A DNA stretch of 13,356 nucleotides from Bacteroidia bacterium (lineage in GTDB: Bacteria; Bacteroidota; Bacteroidia; Chitinophagales; Saprospiraceae), in NCBI GenBank assembly GCA_030432855.1, contig JAUILM010000065.1, positions 1 to 13,356 on the forward strand, given 5' to 3'. The notes beneath the pieces are model-generated. The model ran no database searches. It saw only the letters and a program-made list of their open reading frames with translations, and had not been told where the DNA came from. Position numbers and translations under genes: made by a program. How positions within the stretch are numbered: position 1 is the first letter of the stretch; the number at the start of each line of letters is the position of its first letter. This document shows, piece after piece, positions 1 to 7,797 of the stretch.

Positions 1-171
1 CTCAATATCAAGCACGACGCCTGTTTTGCCCACGAAAGTCAAAAAATCAGGGAATACTACCCCAATGATCACGGGCGAATGGAGGTATTTCGTGGCAAAG
101 AAGGCGGTTATGAATTCGCTGAAGCCTATGTAAGGCACTGGAGAAATCCAGGCAATGGACTAGGATACTAA
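1..171 (+). CDS. Probable PIG-L/LmbE family deacetylase, C-terminal end (5' end outside window)
   Basis: Only the last 56 residues are present, open from base 1 and ending in TAA at 169-171. The piece carries an H-x-S-Q motif (residues 11-14, HESQ) preceded by a KHDACFA stretch, and then FRGKEGGYEFAEAY. In PIG-L-type zinc N-deacetylases (the LmbE/BshB/MshB group) the C-terminal part has a K-x-x-A-x-x-x-H-x-SQ segment followed by a G-x-x-Y/F-A-E-A-F/Y segment, and the order and spacing here agree. Such enzymes remove acetyl groups from N-acetylglucosaminyl substrates; the substrate cannot be told from this piece. The metal-binding N-terminal motif lies outside the window, so the family call rests on the tail alone. 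It is followed by a 117-nt gap before the next gene on the same strand. Confidence 0.5.
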   Translation, partial: LNIKHDACFAHESQKIREYYPNDHGRMEVFRGKEGGYEFAEAYVRHWRNPGNGLGY

Positions 172-288
172 TTGCTCCATGCAACTTTAAAAAGGCCGAT
201 CTATGTGAATAATTACTAGCTGACTTAGCAGAATTGTCACAATTTTTGTTTTAGAGTGATGCAACTGTTTATCGGAAACCATTGCTCC

Positions 289-2808
289 ATGAATACTAAA
301 CGCCATCTAATACTATTACTTCTTATTACTATTAAGCTGCATTCCTCAGCTCAGGATTTCGTTGATATCAGGCCCTACGGTGAATCTAGTTGCCTGGAAT
401 TTATGACCCAGGCCTATAGAGGAAACATTATAGCCGTTGAAACCGAATCTGGCATTCCCTATAAATTCAAACTGAACAAAATCAAACAAATTGAGTGGGT
501 AATTCGAGATTCCTCTGCAGCGATGTACAGTATGTTTAACACAGGAGATCTGATTGGAGCATATTCTACAAGAGAAGATCAAACAACCGTAATATGTCGC
601 GATCGATTTGCCAAAGAAAAGTGGAGGACTACGCTAAACTATGGGGGTTACTCTTATACATTTCTTGAGTTGAATGATAATGAATTTCTAATTGGTGGTG
701 GTTTTCGGAGCAAATCGATCGTAGCCAAGATGAATATCGAAGGAGATATTCTCTGGACAACTTACATTGACAAATCCATTTATCACCTCGTTACGAGTGA
801 ACAGCTAATATTCCATACTGATGGTGGATTCATTATTTCAGCGTTTGACTTCACTTCCCGAGAACTTGTTTTTATCAAATTAGACCCTGAGGGTAACAAG
901 ATGTGGGAAAAATCCACTCCCTTTGGTTATGGTGAAGGAGGAGTCGAGATTTTCAAGAAAAACGATGGGAACTACCTCGTGTATGAACCAGATCCTGAAG
1001 ATCGGTCATACAGCGACTATACTTATCAGCTGCTTGAATTTGACAATGACCTAAATCTAATTTCAAAAGATAACTACGAATTTTTTCACTGTAGTAGTGA
1101 ATTCACACAACAGACTCCATATATTAAATCTATTAGTTACAGGGATGACTCACTTTTATTTACCGGAGTGATCAATTCCTATGAGTCATCTCAGGAATTC
1201 CTTTTTTTTGTCGGTATGGATAACTGTGGGCAAAGACCAATTCTAATACCAAATCCTATCCTCCGCACGTGCCCATATGACTTGAGAGCCTATGATAGGA
1301 TAATGCAGCAACGTGGACAAGACTATGTATTTGCGTTCGATTACAAAGATGCTAACAATTACTACCCTCGTTTTAGTAACACTTCTGTATATCCATATTC
1401 CAATCCGCGGTATTACAATGTGAAGGTAAACCTCTCATCTGATCACTGTCAAATCGGTACAGCAAGCACATTCACTAATAACTGGTTAATTAACTTAGGT
1501 AACATACAGACATCGCTACCTGAGGAGGGTTCATTGGATATCTTTGGCTTCCAGAGTGGGGGATCTTTTTCAATTAATTCAAATACATTTGGGTATGACC
1601 ACTGCATTCTAGAAGCGGAACATTCAGATTCTGTTAAGATCACGGTCTTCCCTTCAGAAGAATCAGGTCTAGGTATTCAGGGAGCATTCTCAAAAAATTC
1701 ACCCACACCAGATTTACATATTAAGTATTGGAGTCACGGGCGCGATAAAGTCACGGCAGGTAAGGTAGAATTAGCAAGTAACATACCACTAACTTTCTCT
1801 GATGACCGAATCATTCAAGCCGACAATAATGGTCGGGTTTGGCAATTGCCCATTGCCAATCTTGAACCTTTCAACTGGTATATGGATACATTAAAGTTCT
1901 CCGTAGATAATGCCTCTGCATCGGACAGCCTAATGATACAACTTCATATCAGCGGTGATGCAGTGACCAATAATCCCAATTATCTAAATACCAGGACCCT
2001 GTACTACGATATGAATCAAGATAGATTTGGTGTTCGATCCTTTTCTGGCTCGGAATCTGAGGTCAGAAATAATGAAAGAATCCTATTTTATCTAAGCTAT
2101 ACCAATACCACCGCTGATACCATTTTAGATCTTCAATTTTACTGTGATATTAACGATTTTAATGTAAACAGCGGAATGCTTGAATTAAGTAGTCATCCGG
2201 TGAAAGCGAGAAGAGCCACAGGCCCTAGTGTTGCTCTTTATAGCATGGATTTTCATTTTCCAAACATCAATCTAACTCCAGATCAGACCGCCTATCTCTA
2301 TTTTTCCATCAATCCGGGTAACAAAGATTGTGGATCGATTCTGAAAAATGAGGTCACTACCGTCGTAGATTACCAACATCAGGATACTGTAGCCATACCC
2401 ATTACTTTGGTAAAGCAAACAACTATTGAATTAGATACGCAACTTATCAGTGGAAGTAATTTTAAAGGGTATCTCATACATTCTGATACCACAGTGACCA
2501 TCCCAAACATGGACACCCATTGCGACACCCTATTTATATACAATATTTCTGTCACTACGACAACATCTTCCAATTTATCTCATTATGGCATCAAGATAGG
2601 TCCGAATCCATTCAGAAATTATATTGCAATTTCTGATGTAAAGAACATGATAGGCTCAGTTAGAGTTATGGACATTTCTGGAAATGAGGTACCACATCAA
2701 TACTTTTCGCATGGAGTCTCTATAGATCAAGTAACACCCGGTGTCTATTTGCTCGATATATCTCTGAAGGATGGATCTCGAATTCGACAGAAAATCTTGA
2801 AAATGTAG
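289..2808 (+). CDS. Secreted T9SS-sorted protein with N-terminal propeller-like repeats
   Basis: A protein of 839 residues from the ATG at 289. I prefer this start to the in-frame GTG (256) or ATG (259) because it places a clean Sec signal peptide (MNTKRH, then a Leu/Ile-rich core ending HSSAQ) at the N-terminus. Residues ~60-260 contain repeated units in which a charged, Gly-containing turn is followed by Trp (W70, W112, W156, W206), as in IEGDILW and DPEGNKMW; this resembles the PQQ/quinoprotein-like propeller repeats common in Bacteroidota surface proteins. Residues ~560-700 look beta-sandwich-like, with a DUF11/CARDB-type feel (VRNNERILFYLSYTNTT). The last 73 residues (767-839) form a type A T9SS sorting domain: GPNPF, then VRVMDISG, then TPGVYLLDIS, then a basic QKILKM end. 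It is expected to cross the outer membrane by T9SS and be released or anchored at the surface. The specific function is unknown. The stop lies 15 nt from the stop of the converging gene. Confidence 0.85.
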   Translation: MNTKRHLILLLLITIKLHSSAQDFVDIRPYGESSCLEFMTQAYRGNIIAVETESGIPYKFKLNKIKQIEWVIRDSSAAMYSMFNTGDLIGAYSTREDQTTVICRDRFAKEKWRTTLNYGGYSYTFLELNDNEFLIGGGFRSKSIVAKMNIEGDILWTTYIDKSIYHLVTSEQLIFHTDGGFIISAFDFTSRELVFIKLDPEGNKMWEKSTPFGYGEGGVEIFKKNDGNYLVYEPDPEDRSYSDYTYQLLEFDNDLNLISKDNYEFFHCSSEFTQQTPYIKSISYRDDSLLFTGVINSYESSQEFLFFVGMDNCGQRPILIPNPILRTCPYDLRAYDRIMQQRGQDYVFAFDYKDANNYYPRFSNTSVYPYSNPRYYNVKVNLSSDHCQIGTASTFTNNWLINLGNIQTSLPEEGSLDIFGFQSGGSFSINSNTFGYDHCILEAEHSDSVKITVFPSEESGLGIQGAFSKNSPTPDLHIKYWSHGRDKVTAGKVELASNIPLTFSDDRIIQADNNGRVWQLPIANLEPFNWYMDTLKFSVDNASASDSLMIQLHISGDAVTNNPNYLNTRTLYYDMNQDRFGVRSFSGSESEVRNNERILFYLSYTNTTADTILDLQFYCDINDFNVNSGMLELSSHPVKARRATGPSVALYSMDFHFPNINLTPDQTAYLYFSINPGNKDCGSILKNEVTTVVDYQHQDTVAIPITLVKQTTIELDTQLISGSNFKGYLIHSDTTVTIPNMDTHCDTLFIYNISVTTTTSSNLSHYGIKIGPNPFRNYIAISDVKNMIGSVRVMDISGNEVPHQYFSHGVSIDQVTPGVYLLDISLKDGSRIRQKILKM

Positions 2809-2823
2809 TAGCTAGAATACTTG

Positions 2824-4215
2824 CTATTCCACGGTAATTGTCCCTTGATTATCCAGGGTGGCCAGAGAACCGATCGAAAATGGTACTGCATATGGCTTCT
2901 TAATTACCACATGAGATCCCATATTATTCTCAAAATCACCAAAGGCTTTGACAGCGAGTGATTCACTAGTACATCCTTCGATTGAAAGTGTGCCTCCCTG
3001 CTCATTTCTGAACACCTCGGAAAAGACCAAAAGCCCCTTATTTCCAGTCATAAATTCAATCTCACCACCTGAATTAATAACTATTCCATGACTCAGAAGA
3101 CCAAAGTCAAACGAAGTAATATCTATATTTTGATAATTAACCACTGTACAATCATCGCAATTTTCAATTCCTGTATACAAGTTATTTAAACTGACCTGAC
3201 CAAAATTTTCCAGATATCCTCCCGAGCCAAATATGCCGCTAGATTCGGACTGATAACCAAATCCTGACATTGTTCCTATCCCTTCAATAGAAATCACGCC
3301 CAGCGACTCATTCCTTAGACTACCATTGTCATTGTTTATTCCTTTGCTGCAAAGTCTAATGTCTAATTTCGAATGATTTGTCACAGTTGAATTTATCACA
3401 AGCTTGAGGCCTGTCTCACAACTACTGATCGAGACACTATCATGATTGAGAAGCTCTCCTGAATTTGTATCGGTTCCACCTGTACGGATTCCCTCTGTAA
3501 GGCCCACCACAGTGATCAAACCCAAATTAATGAGTTGCCCCCGATAAATCTCGATTCCTCTTAATCCCCCGTTTCCTATAGAAATCAAGCCATTATTTTC
3601 CAATCCCTGAATGTTTACAAGAATGCCATTGTTGCTGCAGTTGTCGACAAAGATCTTTCCGTCGTTCACAAGTGGTCCATTGTTGCTTATACCTGTGAAA
3701 GAGCCCACAGTTAAGATAGATCCAGCTGTTTCATTAACTATTTCACCGAAATTAGAAATACCTGTGGTACTCGCCGTCGCGGATATACTATCCTGATTAG
3801 TCAAGTACGAGCCTAATCGCATATCAATGCCAACATCTGCTACGACCGTGAGCAGTCCTGCGTTGAAAAATGAAGCATCATGGATTATAATACCGACATC
3901 TTCATCCATGACATTCTGTACGATGGTAAGACTTGCATTATTAAATATAGCCAGACCGACCCCCGAAGTAAAAGTTTCACCCAGGACGAGCTTATATGCC
4001 ATAGCATGCTCACCCGTTGCAACGATCACTGAGTCATGCGCAATAATGACGGTGTCCATCGCATTTGGAACTCTGCCAAGGTCCCAATTGTCCTTATTGT
4101 GCCAGAAACCATTTCCTGCTTTATCCCAGGTGATCAAATTCTGACTTGCTATCGAAGACCAACCTCCCAGAAGAATCAGAATGATTACTGCATTATGTTT
4201 TGAGATGTAATTCAT
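2824..4215 (-). CDS. Exported beta-helix-type repeat protein lacking a sorting domain
   Basis: A protein of 463 residues when started at the ATG at 4213-4215. An in-frame ATG at 4266 would add 17 residues ahead of the signal peptide, so the shorter start is preferred. Residues 1-24 form a Sec signal peptide (hydrophobic VIILILLGG core, ending SSIASQ). It is followed by W-D-K-A-G-N-G-F-W and NWDLGRVPNAMDTVII, the W..G.W....NW..G..P...D.V.I entry motif typical of adhesin or autotransporter-like beta-solenoid proteins. The remaining ~380 residues are irregular repeats of about 30-35 residues built on GI.N.G.L.N.G.I.I, consistent with a right-handed beta-helix. The protein stops abruptly inside such a coil (DNQGTITVE) with no T9SS tag, PEP-CTERM, LPXTG or membrane anchor. 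It could be a surface protein truncated at its 3' end or a periplasmic or freely secreted solenoid. No enzymatic motif was seen. Confidence 0.75.
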   Translation of the reverse strand: MNYISKHNAVIILILLGGWSSIASQNLITWDKAGNGFWHNKDNWDLGRVPNAMDTVIIAHDSVIVATGEHAMAYKLVLGETFTSGVGLAIFNNASLTIVQNVMDEDVGIIIHDASFFNAGLLTVVADVGIDMRLGSYLTNQDSISATASTTGISNFGEIVNETAGSILTVGSFTGISNNGPLVNDGKIFVDNCSNNGILVNIQGLENNGLISIGNGGLRGIEIYRGQLINLGLITVVGLTEGIRTGGTDTNSGELLNHDSVSISSCETGLKLVINSTVTNHSKLDIRLCSKGINNDNGSLRNESLGVISIEGIGTMSGFGYQSESSGIFGSGGYLENFGQVSLNNLYTGIENCDDCTVVNYQNIDITSFDFGLLSHGIVINSGGEIEFMTGNKGLLVFSEVFRNEQGGTLSIEGCTSESLAVKAFGDFENNMGSHVVIKKPYAVPFSIGSLATLDNQGTITVE

Positions 4216-4325
4216 TTTCAGAATCTTGGTTAAAACATGAAGGTATTGTGATTCAAAGTCTGACAACCTACCCCAGGGTATAGTTTTTCATCCGTACCTT
4301 TTCAGATCGTATGATGAGTATTTTT

Positions 4326-4333
4326 CAAATATA
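4326..4333 (-). promoter_or_regulatory. Possible -7 box (TATATTTG) for the beta-helix gene
   Basis: Read on the minus strand this is TATATTTG, an exact match to the Bacteroidota -7 consensus TAnnTTTG. It lies in the 123-nt divergent gap, about 110 nt before the ATG at 4215. No TTG or TTTG is found 18-21 nt upstream, so support is partial. Confidence 0.25.
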
Positions 4334-4338
4334 AATGC

Positions 4339-5559
4339 ATGAAGTATCTGATCTTCTTCTGTCTGATTGTGCTTTCCGGCTGTGCCCACGAGTGGGAAAA
4401 TACCAATCCTTCGTTCACCCTCTTCTCCATTGCCAATCCGCTACCAGGTGATGGATATGGTACGGGAGGATTCACGCTGGCAGATTTTGACAGGGACGGA
4501 GACCTGGACATCTCACTGCAGCGCCGATCGGATAGTACGCTCTACTGGTATGCTTTTGAGAATGACTCCACCTGGACACAGCATATCGCTGGCACCGTCG
4601 GAGGGGGTCAATTGGGGGCTGTCACGCATGATGTAAACCAAGATGGTTGGAATGATGTAATCATGGGAAGAGTTTGGGCTGAAAATCCAAAAGAGGCAGG
4701 GGAAGCCTGGTCTATACATGCGTACGCAGGAGGAATGGTTGGTGAAAATCATGACATTGTTGTTGCAGATATAAACCAGGATGGGCGGTCTGATATAGTT
4801 GCCTATGCACAAGGACTGGGGACCATCCGTTGGTATGACCTGGAAAATCCAAACCAGTGGGAATTTACAGACATCGCTACTGATGTGAATGATCGGTTTG
4901 TACATGCTGGATTTGCACCTCGGGGCATCGCAGATCTCGATGGGGATGGATTTCCTGATATATTAATGCCCTTTTTCTGGTATAGAAATCCTGGTACATC
5001 ATCTGACCTATGGGACCCAATTGCCTGGCCCTACCCGGAGGTGGAAAAGACGCCTTATGGTCGAAGTTTTCGCAGCTGGATTACCGATCTGGATACCGAC
5101 GGGGACAATGATTTTATCCTTGCTGAGTGCGATGTCACCATGTCACGTGCATTTTGGTTTGAGAATCAAGGAAATGCAAACACATGGAATCAACATGAAC
5201 TTCCATTACCGGATGGTCCCACCGGTTCTTTTCATTCCCTGGTCGTTGCCGATTTCAATAATGATGAACTGAAAGATATATTTATCGGTGAACAGGAAGA
5301 CAATAATCAAAAACCTGATCCTGGTATGAAACCACATGATCATCGGGAAAGAGGAATGCTGCTTCTAAATATCGGTTCTGAAAAAATTCCTCATTTTGAA
5401 GTACATATCATCCATACTGATAATCCCGGCTGGCATGATGCAATAGCTGGTGATATCGATGGAGATGGAGACCTGGATCTGGTTTCCAAAATCTGGAATG
5501 CAGATGATGTCGGAGTATGGCACGCCGACTATTGGCGAAATGATCTGATACGTGATTAA
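4339..5559 (+). CDS. FG-GAP/VCBS repeat lipoprotein (predicted seven-bladed propeller)
   Basis: A protein of 406 residues. The N-terminus MKYLIFFCLIVLSGC is a lipoprotein signal peptide with lipobox LSGC (Cys15), so the mature protein is lipid-anchored. Seven Asp-rich calcium-binding-loop motifs of the FG-GAP/VCBS type follow: DFDRDGDLD (49-57), DVNQDGWND (98-106), DINQDGRSD (144-152), DLDGDGFPD (199-207), DLDTDGDND (250-258), DFNNDELKD (305-313) and DIDGDGDLD (372-380). Each is followed by I/L-x-x-x, and most are separated by WY-x-x-EN...W..H-type strands (for example LYWYAFEN, IRWYDLEN, AFWFEN). Seven repeats match the number of blades in a closed integrin-alpha-like propeller. Such proteins usually bind ligands or glycans or act as scaffolds; no catalytic residues were recognised. 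Codon 2 follows an A/T-rich leader without a Shine-Dalgarno site. The TAA overlaps the stop of the opposite gene. Confidence 0.88.
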   Translation: MKYLIFFCLIVLSGCAHEWENTNPSFTLFSIANPLPGDGYGTGGFTLADFDRDGDLDISLQRRSDSTLYWYAFENDSTWTQHIAGTVGGGQLGAVTHDVNQDGWNDVIMGRVWAENPKEAGEAWSIHAYAGGMVGENHDIVVADINQDGRSDIVAYAQGLGTIRWYDLENPNQWEFTDIATDVNDRFVHAGFAPRGIADLDGDGFPDILMPFFWYRNPGTSSDLWDPIAWPYPEVEKTPYGRSFRSWITDLDTDGDNDFILAECDVTMSRAFWFENQGNANTWNQHELPLPDGPTGSFHSLVVADFNNDELKDIFIGEQEDNNQKPDPGMKPHDHRERGMLLLNIGSEKIPHFEVHIIHTDNPGWHDAIAGDIDGDGDLDLVSKIWNADDVGVWHADYWRNDLIRD

Positions 5560-6209
5560 AACCGATATGAGACCCCAAATTGTGACCCAACGCCATTGAC
5601 TCGTACTTCCCTGGGGGCGAATAGGGCTCTACTGGATGCATCCATCAAATTGGACAAACCAAAATCTCCCCTAATACCCGCATAGATAGAAATTCGATCA
5701 AATAACTCATACTCCACACGAGTTCCTACCGTCCAGGTAACTGCTGTCGAAACAGTATTTATGGTATTCAAATAATCTGAATCATCCCTATCTTCCGAAT
5801 TTAGGAACGAAAGAGAAGGTCCTGTCTCCATAATCCAATTCAATCGTCCATCCACAATCTGCCATGATGCCAGAATTGGGATTGTATATTGCTCAAAGCT
5901 GATATTAAGTCCCGGACCTTGATTACTACCTTCAAATCCCGGTCTCTGATATGCAAAAGATCTGAGATCCTGCGCACTATATTCCAAACCCGATCGCACA
6001 TAGAGACGTTTCCAAAGCTGATACTTAAAATCAATACCAAATACATCGACTGGATTTTGGATCAGTCCGTCGCTACTACTGGGTTGAACAATAAAAACTG
6101 CTGTAGGCATATAATAGGCTCCTGCGGATAATCGACTGGATTGAGCCTGTGTCGTCAGGGAAAAAGTAACGAAGAACAAAGAAAAGAGAAGTGTACACTT
6201 AGATTTCAT
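5556..6209 (-). CDS. Outer-membrane beta-barrel protein (OmpA/PorT-like small barrel)
   Basis: A protein of 217 residues from the ATG at 6207-6209. A TTG at 6224 would add five residues before the signal peptide and is less likely. Residues 1-22 form a Sec signal peptide (MKSKC, Leu/Phe core, ending TTQAQ). The mature part alternates short amphipathic strands and turns: SAGAYYMP, FGIDFKYQLWKRLYVRSGLEYSAQ, YTIPILASWQI, LNWIMETGPSLSF, TVGTRVEYELFDRISIYAGIRGDFGL, and it ends GSQFGVSYRF with the terminal Phe recognised by the BAM machinery. This is the outer_membrane_beta-barrel (PF13505/PF13568) pattern of Bacteroidota, probably eight strands. The ligand is unknown. It is tail-to-tail with the lipoprotein gene (stops overlap at 5556-5559) and divergent from the large PPC gene. 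A good promoter match lies at 6267-6296. Confidence 0.8.
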   Translation of the reverse strand: MKSKCTLLFSLFFVTFSLTTQAQSSRLSAGAYYMPTAVFIVQPSSSDGLIQNPVDVFGIDFKYQLWKRLYVRSGLEYSAQDLRSFAYQRPGFEGSNQGPGLNISFEQYTIPILASWQIVDGRLNWIMETGPSLSFLNSEDRDDSDYLNTINTVSTAVTWTVGTRVEYELFDRISIYAGIRGDFGLSNLMDASSRALFAPREVRVNGVGSQFGVSYRF

Positions 6210-6266
6210 AGATGATGGTTGCAAAAGTGATTAATATAAGAAGCTGATAGTAAATTGAGTATCAGT

Positions 6267-6296
6267 CAAATCTACGCTTCCTGAAGTTAGCACAAA
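6267..6296 (-). promoter_or_regulatory. Bacteroidota-type promoter for the outer-membrane barrel gene
   Basis: On the minus strand TTTG (6296-6293), 18 nt, then TAGATTTG (6274-6267). Both boxes match the Bacteroidota consensus TTTG ... TAnnTTTG at close to normal spacing. Transcription would begin near 6260, giving a leader of about 50 nt before the ATG at 6209. Confidence 0.6.
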
Positions 6297-6376
6297 TGGA
6301 TAGCAAAATCAATGTTATACTAAAAATTAACAATTGACAGGACATTTCGATCATTCCATTACACAGTAAGATGGAG

Positions 6377-6408
6377 TAAGCCCTCATACCGTATTGGTGT
6401 AGGCCTTA
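6377..6408 (+). promoter_or_regulatory. Leader hairpin just before the large PPC/cohesin gene
   Basis: TAAG/CTTA, CCT/AGG and ATACC/GGTGT arms can pair around a five-base loop (GTATT, 6391-6395), interrupted by one C-C mismatch, one bulged C and one G-U pair. The right arm ends 25 nt before the ATG at 6434. No T-run follows, so it is not a terminator; it may be a leader structure of the mRNA or a chance fold. Confidence 0.3.
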
Positions 6409-6433
6409 TCCATTAATAAAAATTGATCGAGTT

Positions 6434-7780
6434 ATGAAATACATCTACTTACTTACAAAGGATCACCTGAGATTCCTTTCCATTCTTACCATTGTCCTGC
6501 TTCAGGTTTTACAAGTGCAAGCGACGAACTGCCACAAAGCAATCGATCTCCATTGTGGAGATTATGTAGAATGGGATACAAAATATGGTCATAATAATAA
6601 TTATGACTATAGTTGTTTTCATCATAGTTTATCAGGATTCCACTCAAAAGAAGTCATCTATCGCATCGACAGGGATCATATTTATTACGGGCACGATATC
6701 GAGATAACGGTGCATGATAAACATGGCAATGGCCTTGATGCTTTCATTATCGAAAATTGCGGTGAATATGATGCAAAATGCTATAAATACAAGGAAAATT
6801 TTGGCCATTACACTTTCAGCATTGAAAATGCCAGCCCGGACAAAGAATATTATTTAATTATTGATGGAAAATCTACCAGTGGAGCATTTTCTGTCACTAC
6901 TCAATGCTATAAAAAAGAATTTCCATGTCATGATGCATATCCCATCGACTGTGGCACCACTCAGTACGGAGATACCTATGATGGTAATGCATATATTTCT
7001 GATTATTCTTGCTTCGCCCATGATCAACATGGTTACTATGGCAAGGAACTGATGTATAAAGTGACAGGGCGGAGTGGTAAAACAGAAGATATCGAAATCA
7101 CCTTCGAAGATCTAGACCATAAGGGCCTTGACATTTTCATCATGGAAAACTGCGGAGAATACAATCAATATTGTCTCTACTATAAGGAACGATATGGACA
7201 TAGCCCTTCCAAGGAAAAAATAACAATTCAGAATGCTGATCCACACAAAGAGTACTATATCATAATCGACGCTCGTGACCACCATGTCACAGGTAGCTTT
7301 AATTTATCAATAGAATGTCATGGAAATGACTTCTTATGTGAATATGCAGAAGACATCTACTGTGGAGAAACAATAAATGGAAATACCCATCATGGCAATG
7401 CTATGTACGATGACTACTCATGCTTCAAACATTCATTTACAGGTTTTTATGAAAAAGAATTAGTCTATCGAATTTACACTGAGGGTGATGAGCATCAGGA
7501 TATAACGGTAGAAATTGAAGACCTGCATAAGAAAGGCCTTGATGTATTCATCATCGAAAACTGTGGATATGATGACTATCACTGTCTCACGTACCTGGAA
7601 AGAACCGAACATAGTCCCAAGACGGAATCGCTCACAATATATAATGCCGACCCCCATAAAGAATACTTTATTGTGGTAGATGCCCGTAACGTGACCGGTG
7701 AATTTAATCTGACAGTATATTGCGAAGAAGATGAATTAACCTGTGAATATATAATGGTTCGGAAGACTTTCATGACCTGA
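6434..7780 (+). CDS. N-terminal half: Sec-exported protein with three full PPC-like modules and the start of a fourth
   Basis: 448 residues as read. Residues 1-30 are a signal peptide (MKYIYLLTK, hydrophobic SILTIVLLQVL core, cleavage likely after VQA). Three modules of ~128 residues follow: 33-158, 165-295 and 302-430. Each shows the same six cysteines (for module 3: C302, C310, C330, C377, C384, C430) and the same signposts: C-x-x-A, CG, DYSCF, GLD-x-FI-x-ENCG, YY-I-I-D-A/G, G-x-F-x-L/V. This is the PPC-like (bacterial pre-peptidase C-terminal) pattern found in tandem in secreted proteins of Bacteroidota; the even cysteine number suggests three disulfides per module. The segment is unusually rich in His, Tyr and Asp. 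The final residues IMVRKTFMT are out of frame and are not part of the family. A product of this length would be exported to the periplasm but lacks the T9SS tag. Confidence 0.8.
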   Translation: MKYIYLLTKDHLRFLSILTIVLLQVLQVQATNCHKAIDLHCGDYVEWDTKYGHNNNYDYSCFHHSLSGFHSKEVIYRIDRDHIYYGHDIEITVHDKHGNGLDAFIIENCGEYDAKCYKYKENFGHYTFSIENASPDKEYYLIIDGKSTSGAFSVTTQCYKKEFPCHDAYPIDCGTTQYGDTYDGNAYISDYSCFAHDQHGYYGKELMYKVTGRSGKTEDIEITFEDLDHKGLDIFIMENCGEYNQYCLYYKERYGHSPSKEKITIQNADPHKEYYIIIDARDHHVTGSFNLSIECHGNDFLCEYAEDIYCGETINGNTHHGNAMYDDYSCFKHSFTGFYEKELVYRIYTEGDEHQDITVEIEDLHKKGLDVFIIENCGYDDYHCLTYLERTEHSPKTESLTIYNADPHKEYFIVVDARNVTGEFNLTVYCEEDELTCEYIMVRKTFMT

Positions 7781-7797
7781 GTTGTTTTAATCCCGGA

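Noticed and set aside
256..288. Upstream GTG (256) or ATG (259) as the start of the first T9SS protein
   Set aside because: These starts would place 10-11 extra residues ahead of a complete signal peptide, whereas the ATG at 289 gives a standard Sec leader.
171..291. 11-bp direct repeat ATTGCTCCATG at 171-181 and 281-291, flanking the gap before the first complete gene
   Set aside because: Short, with no mobile-element ends or target-site duplication logic between the copies, and the second copy contains the chosen start codon. Chance or a small duplication remnant is enough to explain it.
2809..2823. Terminator between the converging genes ending at 2808 and 2824
   Set aside because: Only a weak GAATA/TATTC pairing without a T-run was found.
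3611..4144. Open frames on the plus strand (3611-3796 and 3827-4144) inside the beta-helix gene
   Set aside because: They lie opposite a repeat-rich coding sequence with a clear signal peptide and show no recognisable protein features; they are shadows.
4302..4905. Minus-strand open frames at 4302-4511 and 4513-4905 opposite the FG-GAP lipoprotein gene
   Set aside because: They are complementary to the repeated Asp-rich motifs of the real gene and have no signal, domain or promoter of their own.
6320..6345. TTGACA near 6333 as a sigma-70 -35 box for the large surface gene
   Set aside because: No TATAAT or TAnnTTTG box at a proper distance downstream, and Bacteroidota housekeeping promoters do not use TTGACA in the enterobacterial way.
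7745..7756. Possible programmed frameshift at the ATATAT run in the large surface gene
   Set aside because: No slippery heptamer of the X-XXY-YYZ type, no stimulatory hairpin directly after it, and the module has also lost a conserved segment, which fits a deletion better than recoding.
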